DNA from: Nostoc sp. CHAB 5715
Lineage (GTDB): Bacteria; Cyanobacteriota; Cyanobacteriia; Cyanobacteriales; Nostocaceae
Direction: 5' to 3'
DNA: 8,030 nucleotides
Assembly (NCBI RefSeq): GCF_020829685.1
Contig: NZ_JAIVFR010000261.1
Location: 1 to 8,030, forward strand
A program made the translations under genes and the position numbers. The notes beneath the pieces were generated by a model. That model saw nothing but the letters and a program-made list of their open reading frames with translations. It was not told the origin of the DNA and did no database searches. Positions 1 through 6,516 of this stretch are shown piece by piece (position 1 is the stretch's first letter; every line of letters starts with the position of its first letter).

Positions 1-36
1 GAACTTGAGAAAAAAGGTAAGGCTGTTGCCGAATAA
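1..36 (+). CDS. Possible 3' end of a gene running in from the left (partial)
   Basis: Reading from base 1, the + strand gives ELEKKGKAVAE followed by TAA at 34-36. The lysine- and alanine-rich tail would suit the charged C-terminus of a soluble protein, but only eleven codons are visible, so no family can be named. The first 19 bases are an exact inverted copy of 245-263, inside the hydrolase pseudogene, so this could be repeat-derived sequence instead of a gene end. Low confidence. Confidence 0.22.
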   Translation, partial: ELEKKGKAVAE

Positions 37-38
37 TT

Positions 39-117
39 AGACTTCTTGCATAAGTCAGCTTATAATACGCAGCTTCAATACTTCCAGCCCCTGTTTAGGT
101 ATTTATGCAAGAAGTCT
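39..117. repeat. 79-bp element with 15-bp perfect inverted ends (MITE-like)
   Basis: AGACTTCTTGCATAA at 39-53 is exactly complementary in reverse to TTATGCAAGAAGTCT at 103-117, with 49 bp between. The arms resemble terminal inverted repeats seen on IS5-type elements as I recall them, which suggests a small non-autonomous derivative or a remnant of element ends. I see no convincing target duplication. It lies 37 bp beyond the stop codon of the hydrolase pseudogene on the - strand. It could fold into a stem, but no T-tract follows on either strand, so it is not called a terminator. Confidence 0.6.
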
Positions 118-667
118 CACTCTTGCAAAGCATCGTCTAATTTATCCAGACTGGTTATGCCGCGTTCATTAAAAACTCGATCAGCAACCGATTGATTTGG
201 GCGGGTCGTTCCTGCTGAATCCAATGTCCGGCGTTTGGCAGCAATACCTTTTTTCTCAAGTTCGGCACTGTTTTTTCTAAATTGTTGATGAGTTCTTGAT
301 TTCTCGTCACGACTGCATCGAACTCTCCCCCAACAAACAAAGCAGGTTGTTGGAGCTTTGCGCCACTCAAAAAGCGCGTGAGTTCCCAATCTCTGTCCAG
401 GTTTCGATATCGAGCCAAACCGCCTCGAAATCCGGTTCGCTCAAACTCTTGGGTGAAAAAATCAAGGTCTTGCTCGCTTAACCAACTCGGAAGCTGCTCT
501 GGTTCTGTTAAAGTGTTTAGGAATTTTTCTGATTTGTCGAATAGAAACCGCCATCTTTCTTCAGGAGGTGGATCTCCGGCGGCAGAATAGAGCATCATGC
601 GAAGAGACTTACGAACGTCAGCTTCTAGTTCTGCCTCCGCTTTACCAGGTTCCTGAAAATACAACAT

Positions 668-832
668 ATAAAACTCCACCCACAAGGGGATGGAGTTTTT
701 GGGCATGGGGAATCGGGCATGGGGCATGGGGAAGAAGTTACCAATGCCCAATGCCCAATGCCCAAAGCGGCGGGGCGGCTATCCCTCTACAGACACCTGG
801 GGATGGAGTTTCCCGCCGCTTTCAATAAAACT
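668..832. mobile_element. 157-bp insertion flanked by 8-bp direct repeats ATAAAACT
   Basis: ATAAAACT occurs at 668-675 and again at 825-832, and the hydrolase reading frame is restored precisely when one copy and the 149 bp between are removed. That is the signature of a target-site duplication. The inserted DNA is too short to encode a transposase. It contains a hairpin AAACTCCA/TGGAGTTT (671-678/691-698), two opposed heptanucleotide arrays (701-731 and 741-763), an 11-bp inverted repeat AAAGCGGCGGG/CCCGCCGCTTT (764-774/812-822) and a direct repeat GGGGATGGAGTTT (686-698 and 799-811). There are no clean terminal inverted repeats, so the mobilising enzyme cannot be named. Confidence 0.8.
701..763. 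repeat. Two opposed heptanucleotide tandem arrays (STRR-like)
   Basis: Positions 701-731 read as GGGCATG, GGGAATC, GGGCATG, GGGCATG, GGG with a strict 7-bp period. Positions 741-763 read as three CCAATGC units plus a partial fourth. The second array is close to the reverse complement of the first, so together they can form a long imperfect hairpin around GAAGAAGTTA. Short tandemly repeated heptanucleotides are a known hallmark of heterocystous cyanobacterial genomes. The arrays lie inside the insertion that breaks the hydrolase gene. Confidence 0.75.
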
Positions 833-1379
833 GTTGCTCACCCGACATCAGTTTTAGCATTTCTGTTGGCGGTCTACTTTCCCAGGCTTTAGCGCGATAA
901 GGGACACTTAGTAAAGCGATCGCTTTAAATAAATCTGGACGTAACAACGCACAATGCCAAGCTAAAGTTGCACCATGATCGTGCCCGACGATAATGGCTT
1001 GTTCTTGGTCGAGAGCATGAACCAGCCCAACGATATCGCTAGTTAGCTCAAGGATATTGTATGCCTCAACTGACTCTGGTTGGTCGGTTTGCCCGTAACC
1101 ACGTATATCTGGCGCAACAACGTGGAATCCAGCTTCTGCGATCGCTGCAAGCTGATGTCGCCAAGAGTACCAGCATTCTGGAAACCCATGACAGCAATCT
1201 AACAGCACTACTAAACTACTCAGGTCGGAGTCTCTAATTAAATTGTTGAGACTCAGAAGACTAATCCCGCCTGTTTGTTCAATAATTTGCTTCCCTTGAG
1301 TGACAATTGTCAAGTCAGAGGTTGCTAGATATGCTTGTTGTGTTCCTAAGCTGTCAGATACGGTGATACCCTCGGATGT

Positions 1380-1610
1380 TGCAGTTCAAAGCACGAAGTT
1401 CCGAGTTCAAAGAGTAAACCATCGCCTTCCACTCTCCATCATTCACTCTTGGATCTCGGACGTTGCTGTTCAGAGCTTCAAGTTTCGTGTTCTCATCTCG
1501 AAATTCCATGTTCTGAGGTTGAAGCTTCGAGTTCAGAACTCGGAACGCCGAGCAATTTACTCCAACATCCGAGTTCTGAACCTCAACATTGCACCTTAGA
1601 AGTGCAATCA
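1380..1610. repeat. Degenerate 7-bp repeat array between two genes
   Basis: Much of this stretch can be phased in sevens with recurring units such as TTCAGAG, CTTCAAG, TTCTGAG, CTTCGAG, CTCGGAA, ATCCGAG and TTCTGAA. A heptanucleotide period means a 21-bp (seven-codon) period in any frame, which is why several frames on both strands stay open and translate into seven-residue pseudo-repeats such as LNSKLQ / LNSNVR / LNSELR. These open frames have no start context and no family resemblance, so I treat them as by-products of the repeat. The array separates the hydrolase pseudogene from the small gene at 1623-2096, both on the - strand. Confidence 0.65.
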
Positions 1611-1622
1611 CCAAGCTATTTT

Positions 1623-2096
1623 CTACAACGCTGCTGCTTGAGGCTTGGATTTCCGAGATTTACGGGCGAACCTTTGCCCCATTTCCTCAACTACTCCATC
1701 TAAACCAGCGCCTTGTCCACTAGCTTTGGCATAGTTATACACCTGCAACGCGGCTGCATAAGCTTCACTACCCACAGCTAGCGAAGTATCATCCACCAAC
1801 TCTTGTAATTGTGACAAAGACAGCAATATTGGATACAAAGCTTCAAATAATTGTACGTCTTTTTGCATCTCATCGAGGTCAAACGATCGCGGTAAAAACT
1901 CTGGGTTCTGTGTCGCCACCTCTAATGCTTTACTGACAAAGGCGCGGCTTTTATCTCCCATCTTGGGTAAAGCTTTACGCTCCTCGTTACTTAAATCAAT
2001 CAAAAATGGTAATTTGTCTTTAATTGTGGCGATCGCTTGCAACACAGCATCTCTCTCTGATTGCGCTAGTGTTGCACTAATTGGGGCTGTGGACAT
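1623..2096 (-). CDS. Conserved protein of unknown function (157 aa)
   Basis: This soluble, largely helical protein has no signal peptide or membrane segment. The pattern LPFLIDLSNEERKALPKMGDKSRAF at about residues 29-53, then a central acidic helix (about 73-85), and the GSEAYAAALQVYNYAK stretch (about 109-124) resemble a widespread family of uncharacterised bacterial proteins I know only as hypothetical. No catalytic motif is visible. The C-terminus is basic (RKSRKSK, about residues 146-152). The start is supported by GGAG placed ten bases upstream of the ATG on the - strand. It ends 12 bp from the degenerate heptanucleotide array and contains a HIP1 octamer at 2029-2036, so it shows normal host base use. 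The function cannot be inferred from neighbours, which are a RAYT and repeats. Confidence 0.85.
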   Translation of the reverse strand: MSTAPISATLAQSERDAVLQAIATIKDKLPFLIDLSNEERKALPKMGDKSRAFVSKALEVATQNPEFLPRSFDLDEMQKDVQLFEALYPILLSLSQLQELVDDTSLAVGSEAYAAALQVYNYAKASGQGAGLDGVVEEMGQRFARKSRKSKPQAAAL

Positions 2097-2162
2097 AGAA
2101 ATTAGTCTCCAGTATGTTGCTTAACTTTAGAGTGCCCACATATACAACAAAATTACCAAATA

Positions 2163-2183
2163 GGGCACGGCAATGCCGTGCCC
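2163..2183. repeat. REP-like palindrome downstream of the RAYT gene
   Basis: GGGCACGGC and GCCGTGCCC are 9-bp perfect arms around AAT, followed by CTACA. The sequence is the same type as the palindrome at 2467-2497 inside the neighbouring transposase gene, with one base pair changed per arm. It lies 11 bp beyond the stop codon of that gene, in the position expected of a REP element mobilised by a RAYT. No T-run follows, so it is not called a terminator. Confidence 0.75.
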
Positions 2184-2193
2184 CTACAATGAA

Positions 2194-2772
2194 TCAGAAA
2201 GGTATATCGAATAGGAATTCGCAATCATCAGGATTATGCTGTGGATTTTGTGGATCATCTGCCCACTTCTGAGGATTGTCTAGGATATATTGTCGGATGT
2301 GATCCAAAGATTTTTGATCTCGACTGATATGTTCGTAAAAATTACGTTGCCAGATTGATTGCCCTTTGGTGTGCCAAATAACATTAATGCTTTTGCTGAC
2401 AGCACTTTTATAGCTGCCAATCACAGTTGGGATACAACCGCGCACAGGTTTGCCAAATTGTTCTCTTGTAGGGGCATGGCATTGCCATGCCCTTACAGAC
2501 GTGTCAGTAATTACCAATATCCCATGTACATGATTAGGCATTACCACAAAAGTATCTAATTCAATGTGCGGAAAATGATCGGGAATTGCCTCCCAGCAGT
2601 TGAAGGCAATATGACCTAAATAATTTAATTGCATTTTGCCCTTGACCACATTGCCAAATAAACATTGCCGCCCCTGCGTACAAAGCGTAATAAAATAGGC
2701 TCCTGGTTGGGTGTAGTCATGTCCTTTTAGGCGAATAGAACGACGGTGATGTATTCGCGGGTCGTAAGGCAT
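2194..2772 (-). CDS. REP-associated tyrosine transposase (RAYT, Y1/HUH family)
   Basis: This is a DNA single-strand nuclease of the Y1 transposase superfamily (IS200/IS605-related) of the type that processes REP palindromes. Visible marks are the N-terminal RRSIRLKGHDYTQPGAYFIT (about residues 10-29), the metal-binding HUH-type motif MPNHVHGI with His81 and His83, and WQRNFYEHISR around residues 141-151, where Tyr146 is the likely catalytic tyrosine. The C-terminal HIRQYILDNPQKW is typical of the family. The 192-residue length is normal, and no stop or frameshift interrupts it, so it may be functional. Residues about 92-102 (SVRAWQCHAPT) are encoded by a REP palindrome lying in the variable linker after the HUH motif. 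REP-like sequences also flank it at 2163 and from 2835 on. It is probably a domesticated single-copy host-type transposase and not part of an insertion sequence, since no IS ends are seen. Confidence 0.93.
   Translation of the reverse strand: MPYDPRIHHRRSIRLKGHDYTQPGAYFITLCTQGRQCLFGNVVKGKMQLNYLGHIAFNCWEAIPDHFPHIELDTFVVMPNHVHGILVITDTSVRAWQCHAPTREQFGKPVRGCIPTVIGSYKSAVSKSINVIWHTKGQSIWQRNFYEHISRDQKSLDHIRQYILDNPQKWADDPQNPQHNPDDCEFLFDIPF
2467..2497. repeat. REP palindrome inside the RAYT coding sequence
   Basis: GGGCATGGC and GCCATGCCC (2472-2480/2484-2492) surround ATT, and TGTA/TACA extend the arms to 2467-2497 with one mismatch. It contributes eleven residues in frame to the transposase, in the linker between the HUH motif and the helices leading to the catalytic tyrosine. 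It matches the type of the palindrome at 2163-2183. Confidence 0.8.
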
Positions 2773-2834
2773 TAATTTTTAAGTACAGTTATTTGTAAAT
2801 TGTGTTTATATTAACCTGAAGATTTCTATCTAAC

Positions 2835-3079
2835 GTAGGGCCATAGCAATGCCCATACGTGTCAACTTAACGTAAAAGCCATGTCCCGCAAGGAACTGAA
2901 GTTCCTTGCTAATAGCGAAAGTCATCTAAAGATGACTAAATATAGCCAAAAATCTTTAGTCTACTTCAGTAGACTTTAGCTATTAGCCTTGAACTTTAGT
3001 TCTAGGCGGGCGTGGAAGCCAACAGATAAGCGATTTTTAGCTTAAGTTGACACCAATGGGCAATGCCATACCCCTACAT
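2835..3079. mobile_element. MITE/REPIN-like element: imperfect ~36-bp inverted ends around stacked hairpins
   Basis: The left end (2835-2870) and the reverse complement of the right end (3042-3079) align over about 36 bp. Both begin with GTAGGG, contain a REP-like core ending in GCCCAT, and finish with the perfect 12-mer GTGTCAACTTAA (2859-2870 and 3042-3053 reversed). Inside are several perfect stems: GCAAGGAACT/AGTTCCTTGC (2888-2909), AGTCATCT/AGATGACT (2920-2937), AGTCTACT/AGTAGACT (2958-2975) and GAACT/AGTTC (2991-3002). The outer pair GCTAATAGC/GCTATTAGC (2908-2916/2979-2987) encloses the second and third. There is no coding capacity. It lies between the RAYT gene and the GH116 gene, which are divergently transcribed. 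Confidence 0.68.
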
Positions 3080-3153
3080 CGTTGTGCCCCTTGAGAAAAA
3101 TCACACATCGCGCTAGTCTTCATTGACGTAACTGCACGCTGTAACATTAGGCG

Positions 3154-5607
3154 ATGATAAATCAACTATCTCCAGAAATTCCCTCTTGCACTTGGAGCCG
3201 TCCCATCGGCTTAGGCTGGGACAAACCTTATACCGTCCGCTACGCAAGTAATATCGATGATGGCCCTTGGCATGGTATGCCTTTGGGTGGCTTTGGTGCA
3301 GGTTGCATCGGTCGTTCTTCACGGGGAGATTTTAACCTGTGGCACATTGATGGCGGTGAACATACCTTCAAAAACGTTCCCGCTTGTCAATTCAGTGTGT
3401 TTGAGTCCAATAGCACATCTTCCCAAGCCTACGCTTTGTCTACGCAAGCGCCCGATGATGCCACTCTCAAAGCTTGGCAATGGTATCCAACTGACAACAA
3501 AGTAGAGGGGCAGAGGAGCAGAGGAGCAGGGGGGCAGGAAGAAATCTCTAGTATCTCTAACACAGGGACTTATCACGCGCTATATCCACGTAGCTGGTTT
3601 GTGTACGAAAATGTATTTAAAGCACAGTTGACTTGTGAGCAGTTTTCCCCAGTCTGGGCAGGTAATTACCAAGAAACTAGCTACCCTGTGGCAATATTCC
3701 TCTGGAATGCCCACAACCCTACAGATGCACCTATTACTCTTAGCATTATGCTCACTTGGCAAAATATGGTGGGCTGGTTTACAAACGCTCTAAAATCTCC
3801 CGAAGTACGGGTGCGCGATGATGGTAGTCCGGTTTACGAATACCAACCACGCTGGGGCGAAAGTCAAGGAAACTATAACCAAATAGTTGAAAATACACAA
3901 CAGTTTGGCTGTGTTTTAGGTCGGGTTGGTAGTGATGAACCTTTGCAAGAAGGTGACGGAAGTTGGTGTATTGCAACGCTGAAGCATCCCCAGGTGGAAG
4001 TATTTTACCACAGCCGATGGAATCCTGAAGGAACGGGTGATGAGGTGTGGCAAAGCTTTGCTAAAGATGGTTCTTTGCCTAATTATCTAGATACGACAGC
4101 AACAGAGAATACACAATTAGGGGCTGCGATCGCACTCCGTTTTACTCTCCAACCAGGCGAAACTCTCGAAATCCCCTTTGTCCTCGCTTGGGATTTGCCA
4201 ATCACAGAATTTGCCGCCGGAGTCAACTATTATCGCAGATATACAGACTTTTTTGATAAAAGTGGTACTAATGCTTGGGCGATCGCATCGACTGCACTAC
4301 AAGAATACCAAAGCTGGCGATCGCAAATTCAAACTTGGCAAAAACCGATTCTCGACCGGGAAGATTTACCCAACTGGTTTAAAATGGCTCTATTTAATGA
4401 GCTTTATGACCTCACCAGTGGCGGTACTCTCTGGAGTGCAGCATCAGAACTTGACCCCATCGGTCAGTTTGCAGTGCTGGAGTGCCTAGATTACCGTTGG
4501 TATGAAAGTCTCGATGTGCGATTATACGGCTCTTTTGCCCTACTGATGCTGTTTCCAGAACTAGAAAAGTCGGTGATGAGGGCATTTGCAAGGGCGATTC
4601 CTCAAGGTGATGATACACCCCGGATAATTGGCTATTACATGACAATTAAAGCAGAAAGCCCGATCGCAGTTCGCAAAGTCGTAGGTGCAACACCCCACGA
4701 TTTAGGCGCACCCAATGAACACGTTTGGGAGAAAACCAATTACACCAGCTATCAAGACTGCAATTTGTGGAAAGATTTGGGTAGTGATTTTGTCTTGCAA
4801 GTATACCGTGATTTTTTGCTCACGGGTGCTGACGATGTAGAATTCTTAGCAGATTGTTGGAATGCGATCGTTCAAACCCTCGACTACCTGAAAACTTTTG
4901 ACATTGATGGCGATGGGATTCCGGAAAATTCTGGTGCGCCTGACCAAACCTTTGATGATTGGCGGTTACAGGGTGTCAGCGCCTATTGTGGGGGGTTATG
5001 GTTAGCAGCGCTAGAGGCTGCGATCGCAATTAGCGATATTTTATTAACTTACCAGACAGGTAACACAGCATTGGCGGCGCAAAAGTCCACTTATGAAACT
5101 TGGTTACAACAATCTCTTCCTATTTACCAAGAAAAACTTTGGAATGGGCAATATTACAAACTTGATAGTGAAAGTGGTTCCGATGTGGTAATGGCAGATC
5201 AATTGTGCGGACAGTTTTATGCTCGTCTGCTGGACTTACCTGATATTGTACCGAGCGATCGCGCTCTCTCTGCCCTAAAAACTGTTTATGATGCGTGCTT
5301 TTTAAAATTCTGCAACGCTGAGTTTGGTGCTGCTAATGGTGTTCGTCCTGACGGTTCACCAGAAAACCCCAAAGCTACTCATCCCCTAGAAGTCTGGACA
5401 GGGATAAACTTTGGGCTGGCGGCTTTTCTTGTGCAAATGGGAATGAAAGATGAAGCGTTTAGGTTGACGCAAGCTGTGGTGCAGCAAATTTATGACAATG
5501 GTCTGCAATTTCGCACCCCTGAAGCTATCACCGCAGCTGGTACTTTCCGCGCTAGCACTTACTTACGGGCAATGGCAATTTGGGGAATTTACTTAGTTAT
5601 TAATTGA
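3154..5607 (+). CDS. GH116 beta-glucosidase / glucosylceramidase-type enzyme (817 aa)
   Basis: This glycoside hydrolase is related to human GBA2 and to bacterial TxGH116; it is expected to release glucose from beta-glucosides, possibly glucolipids. The N-terminal beta-sandwich domain (about residues 20-350) opens with the family motif PLGGFGAGCIGR (43-54) and RGDF (57-60). The alpha-helical barrel domain (about 400-815) has FNELY (414-418), the expected nucleophile Glu443 in VLECLDYRWY, Asp454, His515 in PHD, the acid/base Asp597 in DQTFDDW, SAYCGGLW, and Glu790 and Arg799 near the C-terminus. The spacings Glu443-Asp454 (11) and Glu790-Arg799 (9) equal those I recall for TxGH116, and Glu443-Asp597 (154) is close to its 152. 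There is no signal peptide or membrane segment, so it is probably cytoplasmic. The length is normal for bacterial members. A weak AGG precedes the ATG. Residues 118-128 derive from an octanucleotide repeat. It is probably transcribed alone, since a long gap follows. The natural substrate in cyanobacteria is not evident. Confidence 0.93.
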   Translation: MINQLSPEIPSCTWSRPIGLGWDKPYTVRYASNIDDGPWHGMPLGGFGAGCIGRSSRGDFNLWHIDGGEHTFKNVPACQFSVFESNSTSSQAYALSTQAPDDATLKAWQWYPTDNKVEGQRSRGAGGQEEISSISNTGTYHALYPRSWFVYENVFKAQLTCEQFSPVWAGNYQETSYPVAIFLWNAHNPTDAPITLSIMLTWQNMVGWFTNALKSPEVRVRDDGSPVYEYQPRWGESQGNYNQIVENTQQFGCVLGRVGSDEPLQEGDGSWCIATLKHPQVEVFYHSRWNPEGTGDEVWQSFAKDGSLPNYLDTTATENTQLGAAIALRFTLQPGETLEIPFVLAWDLPITEFAAGVNYYRRYTDFFDKSGTNAWAIASTALQEYQSWRSQIQTWQKPILDREDLPNWFKMALFNELYDLTSGGTLWSAASELDPIGQFAVLECLDYRWYESLDVRLYGSFALLMLFPELEKSVMRAFARAIPQGDDTPRIIGYYMTIKAESPIAVRKVVGATPHDLGAPNEHVWEKTNYTSYQDCNLWKDLGSDFVLQVYRDFLLTGADDVEFLADCWNAIVQTLDYLKTFDIDGDGIPENSGAPDQTFDDWRLQGVSAYCGGLWLAALEAAIAISDILLTYQTGNTALAAQKSTYETWLQQSLPIYQEKLWNGQYYKLDSESGSDVVMADQLCGQFYARLLDLPDIVPSDRALSALKTVYDACFLKFCNAEFGAANGVRPDGSPENPKATHPLEVWTGINFGLAAFLVQMGMKDEAFRLTQAVVQQIYDNGLQFRTPEAITAAGTFRASTYLRAMAIWGIYLVIN
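3505..3536. repeat. Octanucleotide tandem repeat (4 units) inside the GH116 gene
   Basis: Four 8-bp units follow one another: GAGGGGCA, GAGGAGCA, GAGGAGCA, GGGGGGCA. They encode EGQRSRGAGGQ (residues 118-128), a low-complexity stretch with no counterpart in the conserved parts of the family, just before the conserved YHALYPRSWFVYE. The reading frame stays open through it, so it should form a surface loop in the N-terminal domain. Confidence 0.8.
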
Positions 5608-5715
5608 TTTGCTATCAAAGCGGTTCTCATTTTGAGGCAATACAACATGTAGAAGCGCACAGCTATCATGGGTGTCAACTCAAGGTGAAAGCCAATCTAG
5701 AACAAGCTTTTATTG

Positions 5716-5827
5716 CAATACGCTTGGGTTAAGAATTTTCTCATTCTCTCTGTGTACTCTGCGCCTCTGCGGTTAGTTAAAAAAATTGACTTTGACAAAG
5801 AGTTTTAACCTTAACCCAAACGTATTG
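5716..5827. repeat. 112-bp element with 18-bp inverted ends (MITE-like)
   Basis: CAATACGCTTGGGTTAAG (5716-5733) and CTTAACCCAAACGTATTG (5810-5827) are reverse complements with one mismatch. Between them lies CTCTGCGCCTCTGCGGTTAG, a phrase I recognise as a recurrent intergenic repeat in cyanobacteria. There is no coding capacity and no clear target duplication. It sits about 110 bp downstream of the GH116 stop codon. It could act as a structured 3' end for that transcript, but no T-tract follows. Confidence 0.6.
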
Positions 5828-6499
5828 GTCTTTATCTGAGAAAGCAGAGTCTATATTTGTGATTGTATTTTCCAAGTGTTTCCGGAAGCGAAGGAAAATT
5901 TCAGTAATGGTAAGAGTTGAAGCATTGAGAATTCAAGACTTGGTGCGTTACGCTCCGTTAACACATCTTACAAAACTACTTATTTTTAAAACAAAATTTA
6001 AGATTCCTATAAAAGTTCCTGCTGAAGAAACTTAACAACATTATGTGTTAGTTAACTTTATCTCTATCACTAAGTTTTCTAATATTCTACCTATTTAATC
6101 TCTACATATTTATTTTTTAGTAAAAGCATCTTGCTACAGATATTTTACTTAATTAAACTGATGATAATTAAAACTAGCTATCTTTATTCCTGCTAATCAT
6201 TATTTTTTTAAATAGGCTATTTATCATTACTAACTGATAATGATGAAATAATTCACGAACAGTTTGCAGTGATTTCATTTAGAGTACGCTAAAGCTGTAT
6301 TTTTTGTAAATCAAAAAGTATAAAAATAATACATATAATTCTTTAATTTAACTTATTAATAAAATATGTTCAATCTTATGGCTGCGAACGTTTTTTATTA
6401 TTTAAATTTTACTATTTTTAGAAGTTGTTTTACATCATAGTTAATGGTAGTATTTTCTAGATACTCGACAATAATAAAGGGTTTAAATTGAGATTGTAT

Positions 6500-6516
6500 G
6501 GGGGGTCAGACCCCTC
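6500..6516. promoter_or_regulatory. HetR-binding-like palindrome upstream of the hetP-family gene
   Basis: GGGGGGTCAGACCCCTC is a palindrome with a one-base centre and 8-bp arms carrying a single mismatch. It matches the HetR target described in the hetP promoter of Anabaena PCC 7120, GAGGGGTCTAACCCCTC, at 14 of 17 positions, and the CAT that follows also agrees. HetR is the master activator of heterocyst differentiation. The site lies 905 bp before the hetP start; the Anabaena hetP transcript also begins far upstream, about 0.7 kb from the start codon as I recall. There is no T-run on either side, so a terminator is unlikely. Direct binding is inferred. Confidence 0.78.

Larger units (their letters stand above)
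155..1313 (-). pseudogene. Epoxide-hydrolase-like alpha/beta hydrolase, split by a 157-bp insertion
   Basis: Two - strand frames are the two halves of one alpha/beta hydrolase. The N-terminal half (about 829-1313, 163 residues) carries the oxyanion-hole motif HGFPE at residues 42-46 and the nucleophile elbow GHDHGA with Asp112. The C-terminal half (155 to about 667) carries the conserved stretch MLYFQEPGKAEAELE, cap residues around RYRNLDRDWEL, the acid in GEFDAVV and the catalytic His in NAGHW. An Asp nucleophile and this cap pattern fit soluble epoxide hydrolases, which add water to epoxides in the cytoplasm. Deleting the insert together with one copy of the duplicated ATAAAACT gives an uninterrupted EQQFYMLYFQ junction and a protein of about 333 residues. 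In the present sequence the N-terminal half stops immediately after FY. The start is uncertain: only a TTG at 1313 is available, and the usual N-terminal strand before HGFPE is poorly matched. Neither half is likely to be active alone. Confidence 0.88.

Noticed and set aside
117..389. Open frame on the - strand beginning MGTHALFEWRK
   Set aside because: It overlaps the C-terminal half of the hydrolase in another frame and shows no family resemblance.
1300..1703. Three overlapping open frames on both strands (84-99 codons)
   Set aside because: They are explained by the 7-bp repeat, which keeps frames open; they lack start context and known domains.
2859..3053. CRISPR-like array of short palindromes
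   Set aside because: The stems differ from one another and there are no equal spacers or identical direct repeats.
5604..5618. TTGAT/ATCAA hairpin at the GH116 stop codon as a terminator
   Set aside because: The stem is only five AT-rich pairs and has no T-tract.
6500..6516. Rho-independent terminator reading of the GC-rich palindrome
   Set aside because: No T-run follows on either strand, and the sequence matches the HetR target much better.
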